The notes: generated from the sequence alone by a model not told the origin. 64,000 bases of DNA from Lachnospiraceae bacterium (GCA_029008875.1 JAQXJP010000009.1:62001-126000); one strand, 5' to 3'; positions 1-10,083 are shown, counted from the first letter of the stretch. Numbers and translations are program-made.

Positions 1-1
1 G

Positions 2-742
2 GGGCTGGCGAAATGCGGTCTGATTCCGGTGTTTGCCGTATATTCCTCCTTCTTGCAGAGAGCCTACGATGAGATTCTTCACGATGTGTGTATTCAGAAG
101 CTTCCGGTGGTCTTTGCCATCGACCGGGCAGGACTGGTGGGAAGCGATGGGGAGACCCATCAGGGGATTTTCGATATCTCCTATCTGTCCTCCATTCCCA
201 ATATGACCATCATGGCCCCCAAAAACAAATGGGAACTCTCCGACATGATGAAGTATGCGGTGGAATTTGGCGGGCCTATTGCAGTTCGCTATCCGAGAGG
301 AGAGGCCTACGACGGCCTGAAGGAGTATCGGGCACCGATTGAGCTGGGAAAATCGGAACTGTTGCGGGAAGGGAAAGGGGTTGCTCTGATGGCCCTTGGC
401 AGCATGGTCCCCTGTGCCATGGAAGCGGCGGAAATCCTGAAGGAGAAGGGAATTGATGCCACGGTTGTCAATGCGCGCTTTGCAATGCCTTTTGACAGGC
501 AGATGATAGATCAATTTGCAGAGGATGGCTATGAACTTTTGGTTACTCTGGAGGAGAACGTGTCCTCCGGCGGATTCGGTGAGCATGTGGCATCCTATTT
601 GATCAAGACGGGAAAAGAGATGAGGCTGCTCAATATCTCCATCCCGGATATGTATGTGGAGCATGGCAGTGTGGAATGTCTGCTTCGTGAGCTGGGGATG
701 GATGCAAAATCCGTAGCCGATAGAATTTTGGAGGTACTATGA
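2..742 (+). CDS. dxs: 1-deoxy-D-xylulose-5-phosphate synthase, C-terminal part
   Basis: Partial gene entering from the left edge; the frame is open from base 2. DXS condenses pyruvate and glyceraldehyde-3-phosphate with thiamine diphosphate, the first step of the MEP isoprenoid pathway, in the cytosol. The visible part covers the pyrimidine-binding transketolase domain (VFAIDRAGLVGSDGETHQG, then the IMAPKNKWEL stretch) and the whole C-terminal transketolase domain ending DRILEVL. The first internal ATG lies in mid-domain, so it is not the true start. The stop overlaps the tlyA start by four bases (ATGA), which suggests translational coupling. dxs–tlyA–nadK–argR–recN is a common clostridial order. 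No defect is seen in the visible portion. Confidence 0.95.
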   Translation, partial: GLAKCGLIPVFAVYSSFLQRAYDEILHDVCIQKLPVVFAIDRAGLVGSDGETHQGIFDISYLSSIPNMTIMAPKNKWELSDMMKYAVEFGGPIAVRYPRGEAYDGLKEYRAPIELGKSELLREGKGVALMALGSMVPCAMEAAEILKEKGIDATVVNARFAMPFDRQMIDQFAEDGYELLVTLEENVSSGGFGEHVASYLIKTGKEMRLLNISIPDMYVEHGSVECLLRELGMDAKSVADRILEVL

Positions 743-1542
743 AAGAACGCCTGGATGTGTTGCTGGTGCAGCGTGGCTTAGCTCCTTCCCGTGAGAAGGC
801 CAAGACCATGATCATGGAAGGAAATGTGTTTGTAAATAATAATCGGGAAGATAAAGCGGGTTCCCTTTTTCCGGATGACTGCAATATTGAGATTCACGGC
901 AACACGCTGAAATATGTCAGCAGAGGTGGACTGAAGCTGGAGAAAGCCATGACTCATTTCGGAATCACGCTGGATGGCAAGGTGTGTATGGACATCGGCG
1001 CTTCCACCGGCGGATTCACCGATTGCATGCTGCAAAACGGTGCGAGGAAAGTCTATTCCGTGGATGTGGGATACGGACAGTTCGCCTGGGTGCTTCGCCA
1101 GGACCCGAGAGTGGTGTGCATGGAGAAGACCAACATCCGCTATGTGACTCCGGAGGATATCGACGATGTGTTGGATTTCGCTTCGGTGGATGTGTCCTTC
1201 ATCTCCCTCACGAAGGTACTGCCCGCTGCCCATGAACTGTTGCGGGACAATGGTCAGATGGTGTGTCTGATCAAACCCCAGTTTGAGGCAGGCCGGGAAA
1301 AGGTTGGAAAAAAAGGTGTCGTCCGGGACAGGGGAGTACACCTGGAAGTGGTTGATAAAATTATTGATTTCGCATTGAACAATGGCTTTTCGGTATTAAA
1401 TCTGGAGTATTCGCCCATCAAGGGACCGGAGGGCAACATTGAGTATCTGGTTTACATTGAAAAATCCCAGCAACCAAAGAAGGAGGAGTCCGTAAATGCG
1501 CAGGCTGTGGTGGATGCGGCGCATGGAGAACTGGACAAATAA
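739..1542 (+). CDS. tlyA: TlyA family rRNA (cytidine-2'-O)-methyltransferase
   Basis: The protein has 267 residues, the usual TlyA length. An N-terminal S4 RNA-binding domain (about residues 1–65, RLDVLLVQRGLAPSREKAK) is followed by an FtsJ-like Rossmann methyltransferase with the SAM motif DIGASTGGFTDCML near residue 80. Family members 2'-O-methylate cytidines in 16S and/or 23S rRNA and are also called hemolysin A-like. The start overlaps the dxs stop and nadK begins three bases after the stop, so all three are probably one transcript. The last ~20 residues are hydrophilic and look family-variable. Which rRNA nucleotide is modified cannot be read from the sequence. Confidence 0.93.
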   Translation: MKERLDVLLVQRGLAPSREKAKTMIMEGNVFVNNNREDKAGSLFPDDCNIEIHGNTLKYVSRGGLKLEKAMTHFGITLDGKVCMDIGASTGGFTDCMLQNGARKVYSVDVGYGQFAWVLRQDPRVVCMEKTNIRYVTPEDIDDVLDFASVDVSFISLTKVLPAAHELLRDNGQMVCLIKPQFEAGREKVGKKGVVRDRGVHLEVVDKIIDFALNNGFSVLNLEYSPIKGPEGNIEYLVYIEKSQQPKKEESVNAQAVVDAAHGELDK

Positions 1543-1545
1543 GGT

Positions 1546-2400
1546 ATGCGTAATTTTTTGCTGATTACAAATCCATACAAGGATATGGATCTTCGCCTGA
1601 CCAACGAGATTCTGGAGTACATCAGAGCCCGGGGAGGAAGCGCATCGTATCTTCTCAGCAATATTCGCCGCAAGGGCAGGGGGGATTTTGATGTGCAGGA
1701 GGTTCCGGAAGGAACGGAGTGCATCCTGGTCCTTGGTGGGGACGGAACATTAATTCGCGCCGCCACGGAGGCGGAATCCCTGCGGATTCCTCTGATCGGG
1801 GTGAATCTGGGAACTCTGGGTTATCTGTGTGAGCTGACGGAGGCGACGGTCTTTCCGGCTATCGACAGACTCATGAACGGGGAGTATGTGACGGAGGAGC
1901 GCATGCTTCTGACCGGATATCAGGGCAGTGACAAGAGCGATGCCAGGGTGGCGCTCAATGACATTGTCATCCACCGGGAGGGACCTCTCTCCATCCTGAG
2001 TCTGGTTGTATATGTTAACGGAAAATTGTTGAATACCTATCACGCTGACGGGGTGATTGTCGCCACACCCACAGGCTCCACCGGTTACAGCATGTCCGCA
2101 GGGGGCCCCATTGTGGATCCGAAGACAAGCCTGATTTTACTGACTCCTATCAATGCCCACAACCTGAATTCCAAGAGTATCGTGTTGGGGCCGGATGATG
2201 TGATTGAGATTGAAATCGGGAACCGGAGGGCGGAGGCGGACGAGTGTGCCAGCGTCAGCTTTGACGGGGACGAGGTGGCAAGGATTGCAGTGGGGGAGCG
2301 CTTTGTCATTTCCCGCTCCGACAATACGACACAGATATGCAAGTTGAATAATCGCAGCTTCTTGGAATTGCTGGGCAAGAAGATGCAGACATATAATTAG
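1546..2400 (+). CDS. nadK: NAD(+)/NADH kinase
   Basis: NAD kinase phosphorylates NAD to NADP in the cytosol. The 284-residue protein carries the signature GGDGT motif (LVLGGDGTLIRAA, about residues 64–76), the NE/D-type region VALNDIVIHR, and the conserved glycine-rich stretch ATPTGSTGYSMSAGGP that lines the substrate pocket. Length and motif order match the bacterial family. It sits three bases after tlyA and nine before argR, inside the conserved housekeeping block, with no sign of its own promoter. Confidence 0.95.
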   Translation: MRNFLLITNPYKDMDLRLTNEILEYIRARGGSASYLLSNIRRKGRGDFDVQEVPEGTECILVLGGDGTLIRAATEAESLRIPLIGVNLGTLGYLCELTEATVFPAIDRLMNGEYVTEERMLLTGYQGSDKSDARVALNDIVIHREGPLSILSLVVYVNGKLLNTYHADGVIVATPTGSTGYSMSAGGPIVDPKTSLILLTPINAHNLNSKSIVLGPDDVIEIEIGNRRAEADECASVSFDGDEVARIAVGERFVISRSDNTTQICKLNNRSFLELLGKKMQTYN

Positions 2401-2409
2401 GAGACGGAT

Positions 2410-2862
2410 ATGAAAACAAAGAGACAGGCAAAAATACTGGAACTGATTGAGAAAAATGACATCGAAACCCAGGAAGAATTATCTGCATTTTTGTTGATGG
2501 AGGGATACGAGGTGACACAGGCCACGGTATCCCGGGATATTCGAGAACTGAAATTGACCAAGATTGCAATGGATAACGGAAGACAGAAATATGCCATTTT
2601 GTCGGAGAGTGGCGAGCAGCTCTCCGAGAAATATGTGCGGGTCTTCCGGGATGGCTTTTTATCCATGGATAAGGCACAGAACATTCTGGTCATCCGCACG
2701 GTGTCAGGGATGGCAAGTGCAGTGTGTGCTGCGTTGGATGCCATGCGCATTCCCGGAATCGTGGGCTCCATCGCCGGTGACGATACCATCATGTGTGCGA
2801 TTCGCAGTGTGGAAGACACCCTGGCGGTTATGAAAAAATTGAAAAAAATCGTGGAATCATAG
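2410..2862 (+). CDS. argR: Arginine repressor ArgR/AhrC
   Basis: A 150-residue ArgR. The N-terminal winged helix (about residues 1–70) contains the recognition stretch QATVSRDIRELKLTKI. The C-terminal oligomerisation and arginine-binding domain carries the family signature around MASAVCAALDAMRIPGIVGS and the GDDT motif that contacts L-arginine. It represses arginine biosynthesis when arginine is abundant. A good ArgR-type palindrome is visible in this same window just upstream of argH (19362–19375), a likely target. Position between nadK and recN is typical of Clostridia. Confidence 0.95.
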   Translation: MKTKRQAKILELIEKNDIETQEELSAFLLMEGYEVTQATVSRDIRELKLTKIAMDNGRQKYAILSESGEQLSEKYVRVFRDGFLSMDKAQNILVIRTVSGMASAVCAALDAMRIPGIVGSIAGDDTIMCAIRSVEDTLAVMKKLKKIVES

Positions 2863-2907
2863 AGCGGATTTGCGTATGTGTGCTTTGAGAGAGTAGAAGG
2901 AGATAAA

Positions 2908-4581
2908 ATGTTACAAAATCTGCATGTGAAAAATCTGGCAATCATTGAGGAAGCCGATGTGGAGATGAAATCCGGGTTGAATATTCTCTCCGGAGAGACC
3001 GGTGCGGGTAAATCCATCATCATCGGCTCCATCAATCTGGCTCTGGGGGAGAAGGTGCCGAAGGAATTGCTGCGAGACAGCGAGGAACCGGCATTTGTGG
3101 AGTTGGAGTTCGAGGTTACGAATCCGCATATCATCGAGAGACTGAGAGAATTGGATGTGGAGCCGGAAGGCGGCATGGTGACCTTGAGTAGAAAGGTTAC
3201 CAATCAGCGCTCCGTGGGAAGAATCAACGGGGAGATGGTGGCTGCGTCCACCATGCGCGAGGTGGCAGCCCTGCTGATTGATATTCACGGTCAGCATGAG
3301 CATCAATCCCTGTTGCAGAAGCGAAAACATCTGGAACTGGTGGATGATTACGCCAAGACACTTCTCGGCGAGAGAAAGAAAGTTCTTGCAGCGGAGTATT
3401 TGGAGTATCGAAGAATGGTGGAGGAACTGCACAATTCCGCCATGGATGAGGACGCCCGGAAGAGAGAACAATCTCTTCTGGAATACGAGGTGCAGGAGAT
3501 TGAGGAGGCAAATCTCTCGGAGGGGGAGGATGAGGAACTGGAACAGGAGTTCCGCCGTTTCTCCAACGGGAAAAAGATTATGGAGGGTGTCAACCAGGCC
3601 TACGCGGCTTGCGGCGGTGAGATGGAGAGCGCTTCCGAACTGATCGGCCGTGCAGTCCGGGAACTGGGAAGTGTGTCCGCCTACGATCCCAAGGTGGGGG
3701 CGCTGGAGAACCAGCTGGCGGAGATTGACAATCTGCTTGGGGACTTTAACCACGAGATTTCCTCCTACATTTCCGAAGCGGATTTCGACGAGGAGCGCTT
3801 CTTCCACATGGAGAAGCGTCTGGATCTCATCAATCACCTGAAGTCCAAATACGGAAGGACCATCACGGAGATTCTGGAGGAATGTGCCAAAAAGAGAAGC
3901 CGAATGGAATGCCTGACGGATTACGATACATATATCGGAAATCTGCGGGCCTCCATACAAAATCAGGAGCGAAAGCTGGAACAATTGTGCACAGAGATTT
4001 CGGAGATCCGCAGACAGGCGGCAGGGAAACTCTGCGCGGCAATCCGGGATGCTTTGGTGGATTTAAACTTTTTGGATGTGCAGTTTACCATGGATTTTTC
4101 CAGACTTCCGGAATATACAGCAAACGGATTTGATGATGCGGAGTTTTTGATCTCCGTCAATCCCGGAGAACCTGTACTTCCCCTTGCGAGGGTGGCCTCC
4201 GGTGGAGAGCTGTCCAGAATCATGTTGGCCATCAAGACCGTGATGGCGGAGAGCGACGATATCGAGACCCTGATATTCGATGAGATCGACAGCGGAATCA
4301 GCGGGCGGACCGCGCAGATGGTTGCGGAGAAGATGAATCAATTAGGGCGGAATCATCAGATTATCTGCATCACGCACCTGCCGCAGATTGCAGCTATGGC
4401 GGATAACCATTTCCTGATTGAAAAGTCCGTGGTGGGACAATCCACCGTTTCCAATATCCGCTCCCTGTCCGATGAGGAGAGCGTAAAGGAGCTCGCCCGG
4501 ATGCTGGGCGGCGTCGAGATCACGGATACGGTTATGATGAATGCACGTGAGATGAAGGACATGGCTCAGAGGAAAAAGTAA
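2908..4581 (+). CDS. recN: DNA repair protein RecN
   Basis: RecN is an SMC-like ATPase acting in double-strand-break repair on the nucleoid. The ATG at 2908 is chosen because it follows AGAAGGAGATAAA and gives the family N-terminus MLQNLHVKNLAI; an upstream in-frame ATG at 2878 has no ribosome-binding site. Length is 557 residues. Walker A (SGETGAGKS) is at about 28–36, a long coiled-coil-forming centre follows, then the signature LARVASGGELSRIM and Walker B LIFDEIDSGISG near residue 465. This is the last gene of the tightly packed block begun by dxs; spoIVB follows after 61 bases. Confidence 0.95.
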   Translation: MLQNLHVKNLAIIEEADVEMKSGLNILSGETGAGKSIIIGSINLALGEKVPKELLRDSEEPAFVELEFEVTNPHIIERLRELDVEPEGGMVTLSRKVTNQRSVGRINGEMVAASTMREVAALLIDIHGQHEHQSLLQKRKHLELVDDYAKTLLGERKKVLAAEYLEYRRMVEELHNSAMDEDARKREQSLLEYEVQEIEEANLSEGEDEELEQEFRRFSNGKKIMEGVNQAYAACGGEMESASELIGRAVRELGSVSAYDPKVGALENQLAEIDNLLGDFNHEISSYISEADFDEERFFHMEKRLDLINHLKSKYGRTITEILEECAKKRSRMECLTDYDTYIGNLRASIQNQERKLEQLCTEISEIRRQAAGKLCAAIRDALVDLNFLDVQFTMDFSRLPEYTANGFDDAEFLISVNPGEPVLPLARVASGGELSRIMLAIKTVMAESDDIETLIFDEIDSGISGRTAQMVAEKMNQLGRNHQIICITHLPQIAAMADNHFLIEKSVVGQSTVSNIRSLSDEESVKELARMLGGVEITDTVMMNAREMKDMAQRKK

Positions 4582-4642
4582 TTGCATAAATAAAATACAA
4601 GATAATTTCGCATACTATGTATACCTTGGGAGGTATTGTGGT

Positions 4643-5827
4643 ATGCGTAATTTTTTTGCTGTTTTTGTAAGAAATGCATTGTGGGCGTATTTGGTAATCA
4701 TTATCTGTTTTGGATATGCCCTGATGTTGGAAGACGTTCCGACGCAGATTCACGTGACCCAAGAAGAAATAGATGATGGAACAGCGGCAGAGTATTTGGA
4801 TTCCTGCAAACTCCTCGGGGTGATTCCGGTCAAGGATGTGTCTTTGACTATTTGTTCCAGGGAAAAGATATATCCCTGCGGCAGAGTCGTGGGCATATAC
4901 GGACAGACCCGAGGAGTGCTTGTTCTATCCACCACATCCATCGAGGGGGAAGACGGAAAACTGGTGGCACCGGCAACCAACCTGATCCTTCCGGGGGACT
5001 ACATCTACGCGGTAAATGGGGAGCCCATTGAAACCAAGGAAGAACTGGTAAATTGGGTGAACAACTATTGCAAGTGGAATCGTGATAACGGGACAGCAGC
5101 TTCGGAAAAACCCAGCTTAAGACTTTCCGTCCACAGGCAGGAGGATGACATGGTAATCAATGTCCCCATTGCCAAGACCGCAAAGGGGGAATACAAATTG
5201 GGAATCTGGGTGAAGGATGATCTGGCCGGAATCGGAACCATCTCCTTCTATCGGGAGAACGGAGATTTTGGTGCTCTCGGACACGGAATCGGGGACGGGG
5301 AGACCGGGCAGATTCTGGGTATGTCCCAGGGAAAAATATATCGAACCGAGATTGTAGGCATCAAGAAAGGACAAAAAGGGGAGCCGGGGGAGATAGAAGG
5401 TGTTATCTACTACGGTTTGGACGACAAACTGGGCACCTTGAACAATAACGGACAGATTGGCTTGTTCGGAACACTGGATGCGGAGAACCTGGCGGAATTA
5501 CGCAGCGACCGGGAACCCATGGAGGTCGCATACAAGCAGGAGATTGAAATCGGAAAGGCACAGATTATGTCTGATGTATCCGGCGAACTGCAGTGCTACG
5601 AGGTGGAGATTACGGATGTGGATTTTCGCACAAGCAACAGCAATAAGGGAATTCATCTCACGGTGACCGACCAGAATCTGCTGGAGCTCACCGGGGGGAT
5701 TGTGCAGGGCATGAGCGGCTCCCCCATCATTCAAAACGGACGAATTGTGGGGGCCGTGACACATGTGCTGGTCAGCAATCCCGCCAAGGGGTATGGAATC
5801 TTTATCGAGAATATGTTGGAGTATTGA
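4643..5827 (+). CDS. spoIVB: SpoIVB serine peptidase (sporulation)
   Basis: SpoIVB is the S55 peptidase secreted by the forespore that triggers pro-sigma-K processing. The 394-residue protein has one N-terminal membrane anchor (about 11–29), a PDZ-like domain (about 90–180, with LPGDYIYAVNGEPIET) and the peptidase domain. The histidine motif ALGHGIGDG (His about 214) and the serine motif GMSGSPI (Ser about 360) match the catalytic dyad of the family. A GGGAGG ribosome-binding site stands 9 bases before the ATG. It marks the organism as an endospore former. Unlike the usual layout, spo0A is not next to it but 4.3 kb away, behind two ABC genes. Confidence 0.95.
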   Translation: MRNFFAVFVRNALWAYLVIIICFGYALMLEDVPTQIHVTQEEIDDGTAAEYLDSCKLLGVIPVKDVSLTICSREKIYPCGRVVGIYGQTRGVLVLSTTSIEGEDGKLVAPATNLILPGDYIYAVNGEPIETKEELVNWVNNYCKWNRDNGTAASEKPSLRLSVHRQEDDMVINVPIAKTAKGEYKLGIWVKDDLAGIGTISFYRENGDFGALGHGIGDGETGQILGMSQGKIYRTEIVGIKKGQKGEPGEIEGVIYYGLDDKLGTLNNNGQIGLFGTLDAENLAELRSDREPMEVAYKQEIEIGKAQIMSDVSGELQCYEVEITDVDFRTSNSNKGIHLTVTDQNLLELTGGIVQGMSGSPIIQNGRIVGAVTHVLVSNPAKGYGIFIENMLEY

Positions 5828-5999
5828 TGGTATGCTTATTGTGAATATGCACATATTTTGGTAAAATGAGCGACGGAGAGATAAAGTTTATGCTATTTTT
5901 AGAAAAACTTTAGAGAAGAGAAATGGTAATTCCGCCTTCTGAAGTTTACAATATCTCAGGGAAATTATGTAAGAAGCATGGACAAAAAGAGGATAGGAA

Positions 6000-8162
6000 A
6001 TGGGTAAGATTTTTAAAAATATGATTCCGTACTGGAAACAGGTGATTGTAATCATTCTGTTTTTAATTCTGCAGGTGAATTGCGATTTATCTCTTCCGCA
6101 GTACACCTCCAACATCATTGATGTGGGAATCACAAACCGGGGAATTGAACATATTCTGCCGGAGAAAATGACACAAAACGACTACGATACGGCGCAGTGG
6201 TTTATGACGGAGGAAGAAAAGGAGGAATGGGCTTCCTGCTATGGGCAGGAGGAGGAAGGAATTTTCTCCAGAGTCGCCCTGTCGGAGAAGAAATTGGACT
6301 CCCTGGATGAGCGCTTTCTTGTTCCCCTGGTGTTGAGCTATCAGGTGAACTCTGCCATGGAGCAGGCACAGAACGGGGAGAGCGGAGAATTTGCACAGAC
6401 GCAGGAGCTTGCCGCCTCCGGGGATCCCCTTGAGATGCGTCAGGCTCTCTCGGAGGTCATAGATTCCACGGGAACCAGCATGGTGCAATCCATGGGAGTT
6501 GCATTTGCGGCAAACTGTGACGAGAACGCGGGCGTGGATCTTGAATCCGTCCAGGTGAAGTACATGTGGAAAACGGGAGCCAAGATGCTGGGCGTGGCCC
6601 TGATTATGATGATTTGTGCAATCGTGGTCGGTTACATGGCATCCAAAGTGGGTGCGGCCATCGGCCGGGATTTGCGCAATAAGACGTTTCAGAATGTGGT
6701 AAGATACTCCAATGCGGAGATGGATCAGTTTTCCACCGCATCCCTGATTACCAGAAGCACCAACGATATTCAACAGGTGCAGATGGTGAGCACCATGTTT
6801 TTGCGCATGGTGATGATGGCGCCAATCATGGGTATCGGCGGAATCATCAAAGTGGCACAGACCGCCACGGGGATGGAGTGGATTATTGTTCTGGCGGTGG
6901 GCCTGTTGCTGACTTTGGTGGGAATACTGGTGGCGGTTTCCATGCCCAAATTTCAGAAAATGCAAAAACTTGTGGACCGGGTAAACCTGATTGCCAGGGA
7001 GATATTGACCGGACTTAGCGTCATTCGCGCCTTCGGAAGAGAAAAGCGGGAGGAGGAGCGCTTCGATGATGCCAATAAGGACCTGACGAAGACCATGCTC
7101 TTCACCAACCGCGCCATGACATTTATGATGCCGGGAATGTCCATGATTATGTATGGCATCACACTTCTCATTGTGTGGGTCGGAGCAAAACATATCGACA
7201 ACGGCACCATGCAGGTGGGAGCTATGACTGCGTTCATTACATACACCATGCTGATTGTCATGTCCTTTTTGATGCTTGCGGCAATGTCCATCATGTTGCC
7301 TCGGGCAGGTGTTGCGGCGGAGCGTATCGACGAGGTGATACGGACCAAGACCGGCATCGAGGAGGCAGAAAATCCGGTAAAGTTGGAGAAGCCTGAGGGC
7401 GTGGTGAGATTCGAGCATGTGGGGTTTATGTATCCCGGTGCGGAGGAAGAGGTGATTTCCGATATCGATTTCCAGGCAAAACCGGGCAAGACGACCGCCA
7501 TAATCGGAAGCACCGGTTGCGGAAAATCCACCCTTGTGAACCTGATTCCCAGGTTCTATGACGTGACAAGCGGTGCAATCACCATCGACGGGGTGAACAT
7601 CAAGGATATGTCTCTGTATGATTTAAGACAGATGGTGGGGTTTGTACCGCAAAAAGGGGTACTGTTCTCGGGAACCATCGCAAGCAATCTGCGGTTTGGC
7701 AATGCGGATGCCACCGACGAGGAGATTGCGGAGGCGGCGAGAATCGCCCAGGCCCAGGATTTTATTCTGGAGAAGGATCACGGGTATGACAGTCATATCG
7801 CCCAGGGCGGTTCCAATGTATCGGGAGGACAAAAGCAGCGTTTGGCAATTGCCCGCGCCATTGCCAAGAACCCGAAGATCTACGTGTTTGACGACAGTTT
7901 CTCCGCCCTTGACATGAAGACGGACGCAAAGCTTCGCAAGGATTTGGAGAGCGCCACCGGGGATGCGACGGTGATTGTGGTAGCGCAGCGCATCAGCACC
8001 ATTTTGCACGCAGATCAGATTCTGGTCTTGGACGAGGGCAAGATTGTGGGCCGTGGAACTCACGAGGAATTGCTCCGCAGCTGTGAGGTATATGAACAAA
8101 TCGCCAGGTCGCAATTATCCGCCAAGGAACTTGGGCTCGACGAAGAAAGGGAGGGCAGATAA
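6000..8162 (+). CDS. ABC exporter half-transporter with degenerate ATP site (subunit 1)
   Basis: A 720-residue fused membrane/ATPase half-transporter. TM1 (about 12–32) is followed by an unusually long, acidic extracytoplasmic insert (about 40–190) before TM2, then the remaining TM helices and a nucleotide-binding domain (about 465–705). Walker A is GSTGCGKST, the signature is NVSGGQKQR, but the residue after Walker B is Asp (VFDDSFSALD) instead of the catalytic Glu. In heterodimeric exporters such as TM287/288, BmrCD or LmrCD this marks the partner holding the degenerate site. The next gene starts at the base after its stop codon. Drug or lipid-like export is inferred from the family; the substrate is unknown. 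Confidence 0.9.
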   Translation: MGKIFKNMIPYWKQVIVIILFLILQVNCDLSLPQYTSNIIDVGITNRGIEHILPEKMTQNDYDTAQWFMTEEEKEEWASCYGQEEEGIFSRVALSEKKLDSLDERFLVPLVLSYQVNSAMEQAQNGESGEFAQTQELAASGDPLEMRQALSEVIDSTGTSMVQSMGVAFAANCDENAGVDLESVQVKYMWKTGAKMLGVALIMMICAIVVGYMASKVGAAIGRDLRNKTFQNVVRYSNAEMDQFSTASLITRSTNDIQQVQMVSTMFLRMVMMAPIMGIGGIIKVAQTATGMEWIIVLAVGLLLTLVGILVAVSMPKFQKMQKLVDRVNLIAREILTGLSVIRAFGREKREEERFDDANKDLTKTMLFTNRAMTFMMPGMSMIMYGITLLIVWVGAKHIDNGTMQVGAMTAFITYTMLIVMSFLMLAAMSIMLPRAGVAAERIDEVIRTKTGIEEAENPVKLEKPEGVVRFEHVGFMYPGAEEEVISDIDFQAKPGKTTAIIGSTGCGKSTLVNLIPRFYDVTSGAITIDGVNIKDMSLYDLRQMVGFVPQKGVLFSGTIASNLRFGNADATDEEIAEAARIAQAQDFILEKDHGYDSHIAQGGSNVSGGQKQRLAIARAIAKNPKIYVFDDSFSALDMKTDAKLRKDLESATGDATVIVVAQRISTILHADQILVLDEGKIVGRGTHEELLRSCEVYEQIARSQLSAKELGLDEEREGR

Positions 8163-9974
8163 ATGGCACCTAGAGGACATCATGGGAAACCTTCCGGGGA
8201 AAAAGCCCGGGATTTTAAGGGCTCCCTCGGAAAATTGATTCAGTATCTGGGAAAATATTGGATTGGAATTGTTTGTGTTATGATTTTTGCTGCGGTTGCC
8301 ACCCTCTTTTCCGTGGCGGGACCCAAGGTGATGGGAAAGGCTACCACCGCGCTGGCGGAAGGGCTTATGGCCAAAATTGCGGGGACAGGCGGAATTGATT
8401 TTTCCTATATCGCCAAGATATTGCTGTTCACCCTTGGACTGTATCTGATCAGCACCATCTTCAATTTTCTTCAGGGACTGATCATGACCAACATCACCCA
8501 GAAGACCTGTTATCGCTTGCGTGATGATATCAGCAAGAAGATTAACCGTATGCCCATGAAGTATTTTGAGAGCAGAACAAACGGGGAAGTGCTGTCAAGA
8601 ATCACCAACGATGTGGACACTCTGGGGCAGAGTTTAAACCAGAGTATCACACAGATTATTACGTCCATTGCGACCCTGATCGGAACACTTGTCATGATGC
8701 TGTCCATCTCGCCGCTGATGACGTTGATCTCCCTTGTGATTCTCCCAATTTCGGTGATTTTGATTTCTTTCGTCATTAAGCATTCCCAGAAGTATTTTCG
8801 CCAGCAGCAGGAATATCTGGGACACATCAACGGACAGGTGGAGGAGGTGTACGGAGGGCACCTGGTGGTGCAAGCCTTCAATAAGGAGGAGGAGACCATC
8901 GATAGCTTCTCCGAGACCAATGATACTCTTTACCAATCCGCGTGGAAATCACAGTTTTTGTCCGGATTGATGATGCCCATCATGCAGTTTGTCGGGAATC
9001 TCGGATACGCGGGAGTGGCGATCTCCGGTGGCATTCTGGCCATCCGAAATGTGATTACCATCGGTGATATACAGGCATTTATTCAGTATGTGAAAAACTT
9101 TACTCAGCCGATTCAGCAGATTGCCCAGGTGGCAAACCAGCTGCAGTCCATGGCGGCTGCCGCGGAGCGCGTATTTGAATTCCTGGGTGAAGAGGAGGAG
9201 GATGTGACAGTAGAAAACCCGGTGAAACCGGAGAAATTGCAGGGGGCGGTGGAATTCTCCCACGTGCATTTCGGATATCAGCCGGATCAGATTATCGTGA
9301 AGGATTTCTCCGCAAAGGTGAAGCCGGGGCAGAAGATTGCCATTGTAGGACCTACCGGAGCCGGCAAGACCACCATGGTGAAACTGCTCATGCGCTTCTA
9401 CGACGTCAACGATGGGGCAATTCTGGTGGACGGCCACGACGTGCGGGAATATAACCGACATGACTTGAGGGATGCCTTTGGAATGGTGCTTCAGGATACC
9501 TGGCTTTTCCAGGGAACTATCATGGAGAATATTCGTTACGGAAGGCTGGATGCCACGGATGAGGAGGTGATTGCCGCTGCAAAGGCAGCTCACGCTCACC
9601 ATTTTATCCAGACGCTTCCGGGAGGCTACCAGATGGAACTAAATGAGGATGCCAGCAACGTATCCCAGGGACAGAAGCAGCTGCTCACTATTGCGAGAGC
9701 GATTCTGGCGGACAATCCGATTTTGATCCTGGACGAGGCAACCTCATCCGTTGACACCAGAACCGAGGTGCGGATTCAGAAAGCGTTGGATAACCTGATG
9801 CGGGGAAGAACAAGCTTTATCATCGCCCATCGCCTGTCCACCATTCGGGATGCGGATTTGATTTTGGTGATGAAGGACGGCGACATCGTAGAGCAGGGTA
9901 GGCACGAGGAACTTTTGGCTGCAGATGGGTTCTATGCGGATTTGTATAATTCGCAGTTTGAGGAGGCTGTTTAA
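8163..9974 (+). CDS. ABC exporter half-transporter with catalytic Glu (subunit 2)
   Basis: A 603-residue ABC half-exporter partnering the preceding gene. After a basic leader it has six predicted TM helices and a nucleotide-binding domain from about residue 350. Walker A is GPTGAGKTT and Walker B ILILDEATSSVD has the catalytic Glu. The signature is the altered NVSQGQKQL rather than LSGGQ. The subunits are thus complementary: this one gives Walker A/B of the competent site and the upstream one gives the intact signature, the classic asymmetric heterodimer. Both genes lie between spoIVB and spo0A on the same strand. Confidence 0.92.
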   Translation: MAPRGHHGKPSGEKARDFKGSLGKLIQYLGKYWIGIVCVMIFAAVATLFSVAGPKVMGKATTALAEGLMAKIAGTGGIDFSYIAKILLFTLGLYLISTIFNFLQGLIMTNITQKTCYRLRDDISKKINRMPMKYFESRTNGEVLSRITNDVDTLGQSLNQSITQIITSIATLIGTLVMMLSISPLMTLISLVILPISVILISFVIKHSQKYFRQQQEYLGHINGQVEEVYGGHLVVQAFNKEEETIDSFSETNDTLYQSAWKSQFLSGLMMPIMQFVGNLGYAGVAISGGILAIRNVITIGDIQAFIQYVKNFTQPIQQIAQVANQLQSMAAAAERVFEFLGEEEEDVTVENPVKPEKLQGAVEFSHVHFGYQPDQIIVKDFSAKVKPGQKIAIVGPTGAGKTTMVKLLMRFYDVNDGAILVDGHDVREYNRHDLRDAFGMVLQDTWLFQGTIMENIRYGRLDATDEEVIAAAKAAHAHHFIQTLPGGYQMELNEDASNVSQGQKQLLTIARAILADNPILILDEATSSVDTRTEVRIQKALDNLMRGRTSFIIAHRLSTIRDADLILVMKDGDIVEQGRHEELLAADGFYADLYNSQFEEAV

Positions 9975-10083
9975 CAGGTTTTTCCGGCAGGTGTCGGTTT
10001 GAGGGCTTTGTCGACAGAATGTGACAAATTCGGATTTGGGCTTTTTCTTATATTTTGTTTGAAGAAGTTGATAGGAGGAATTT

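Noticed and set aside
10008-10030. Spo0A box in the spo0A leader (TGTCGACA … TGTGACAAA)
   Set aside because: The match to TGTCGAA is incomplete and no consensus promoter could be placed around it.
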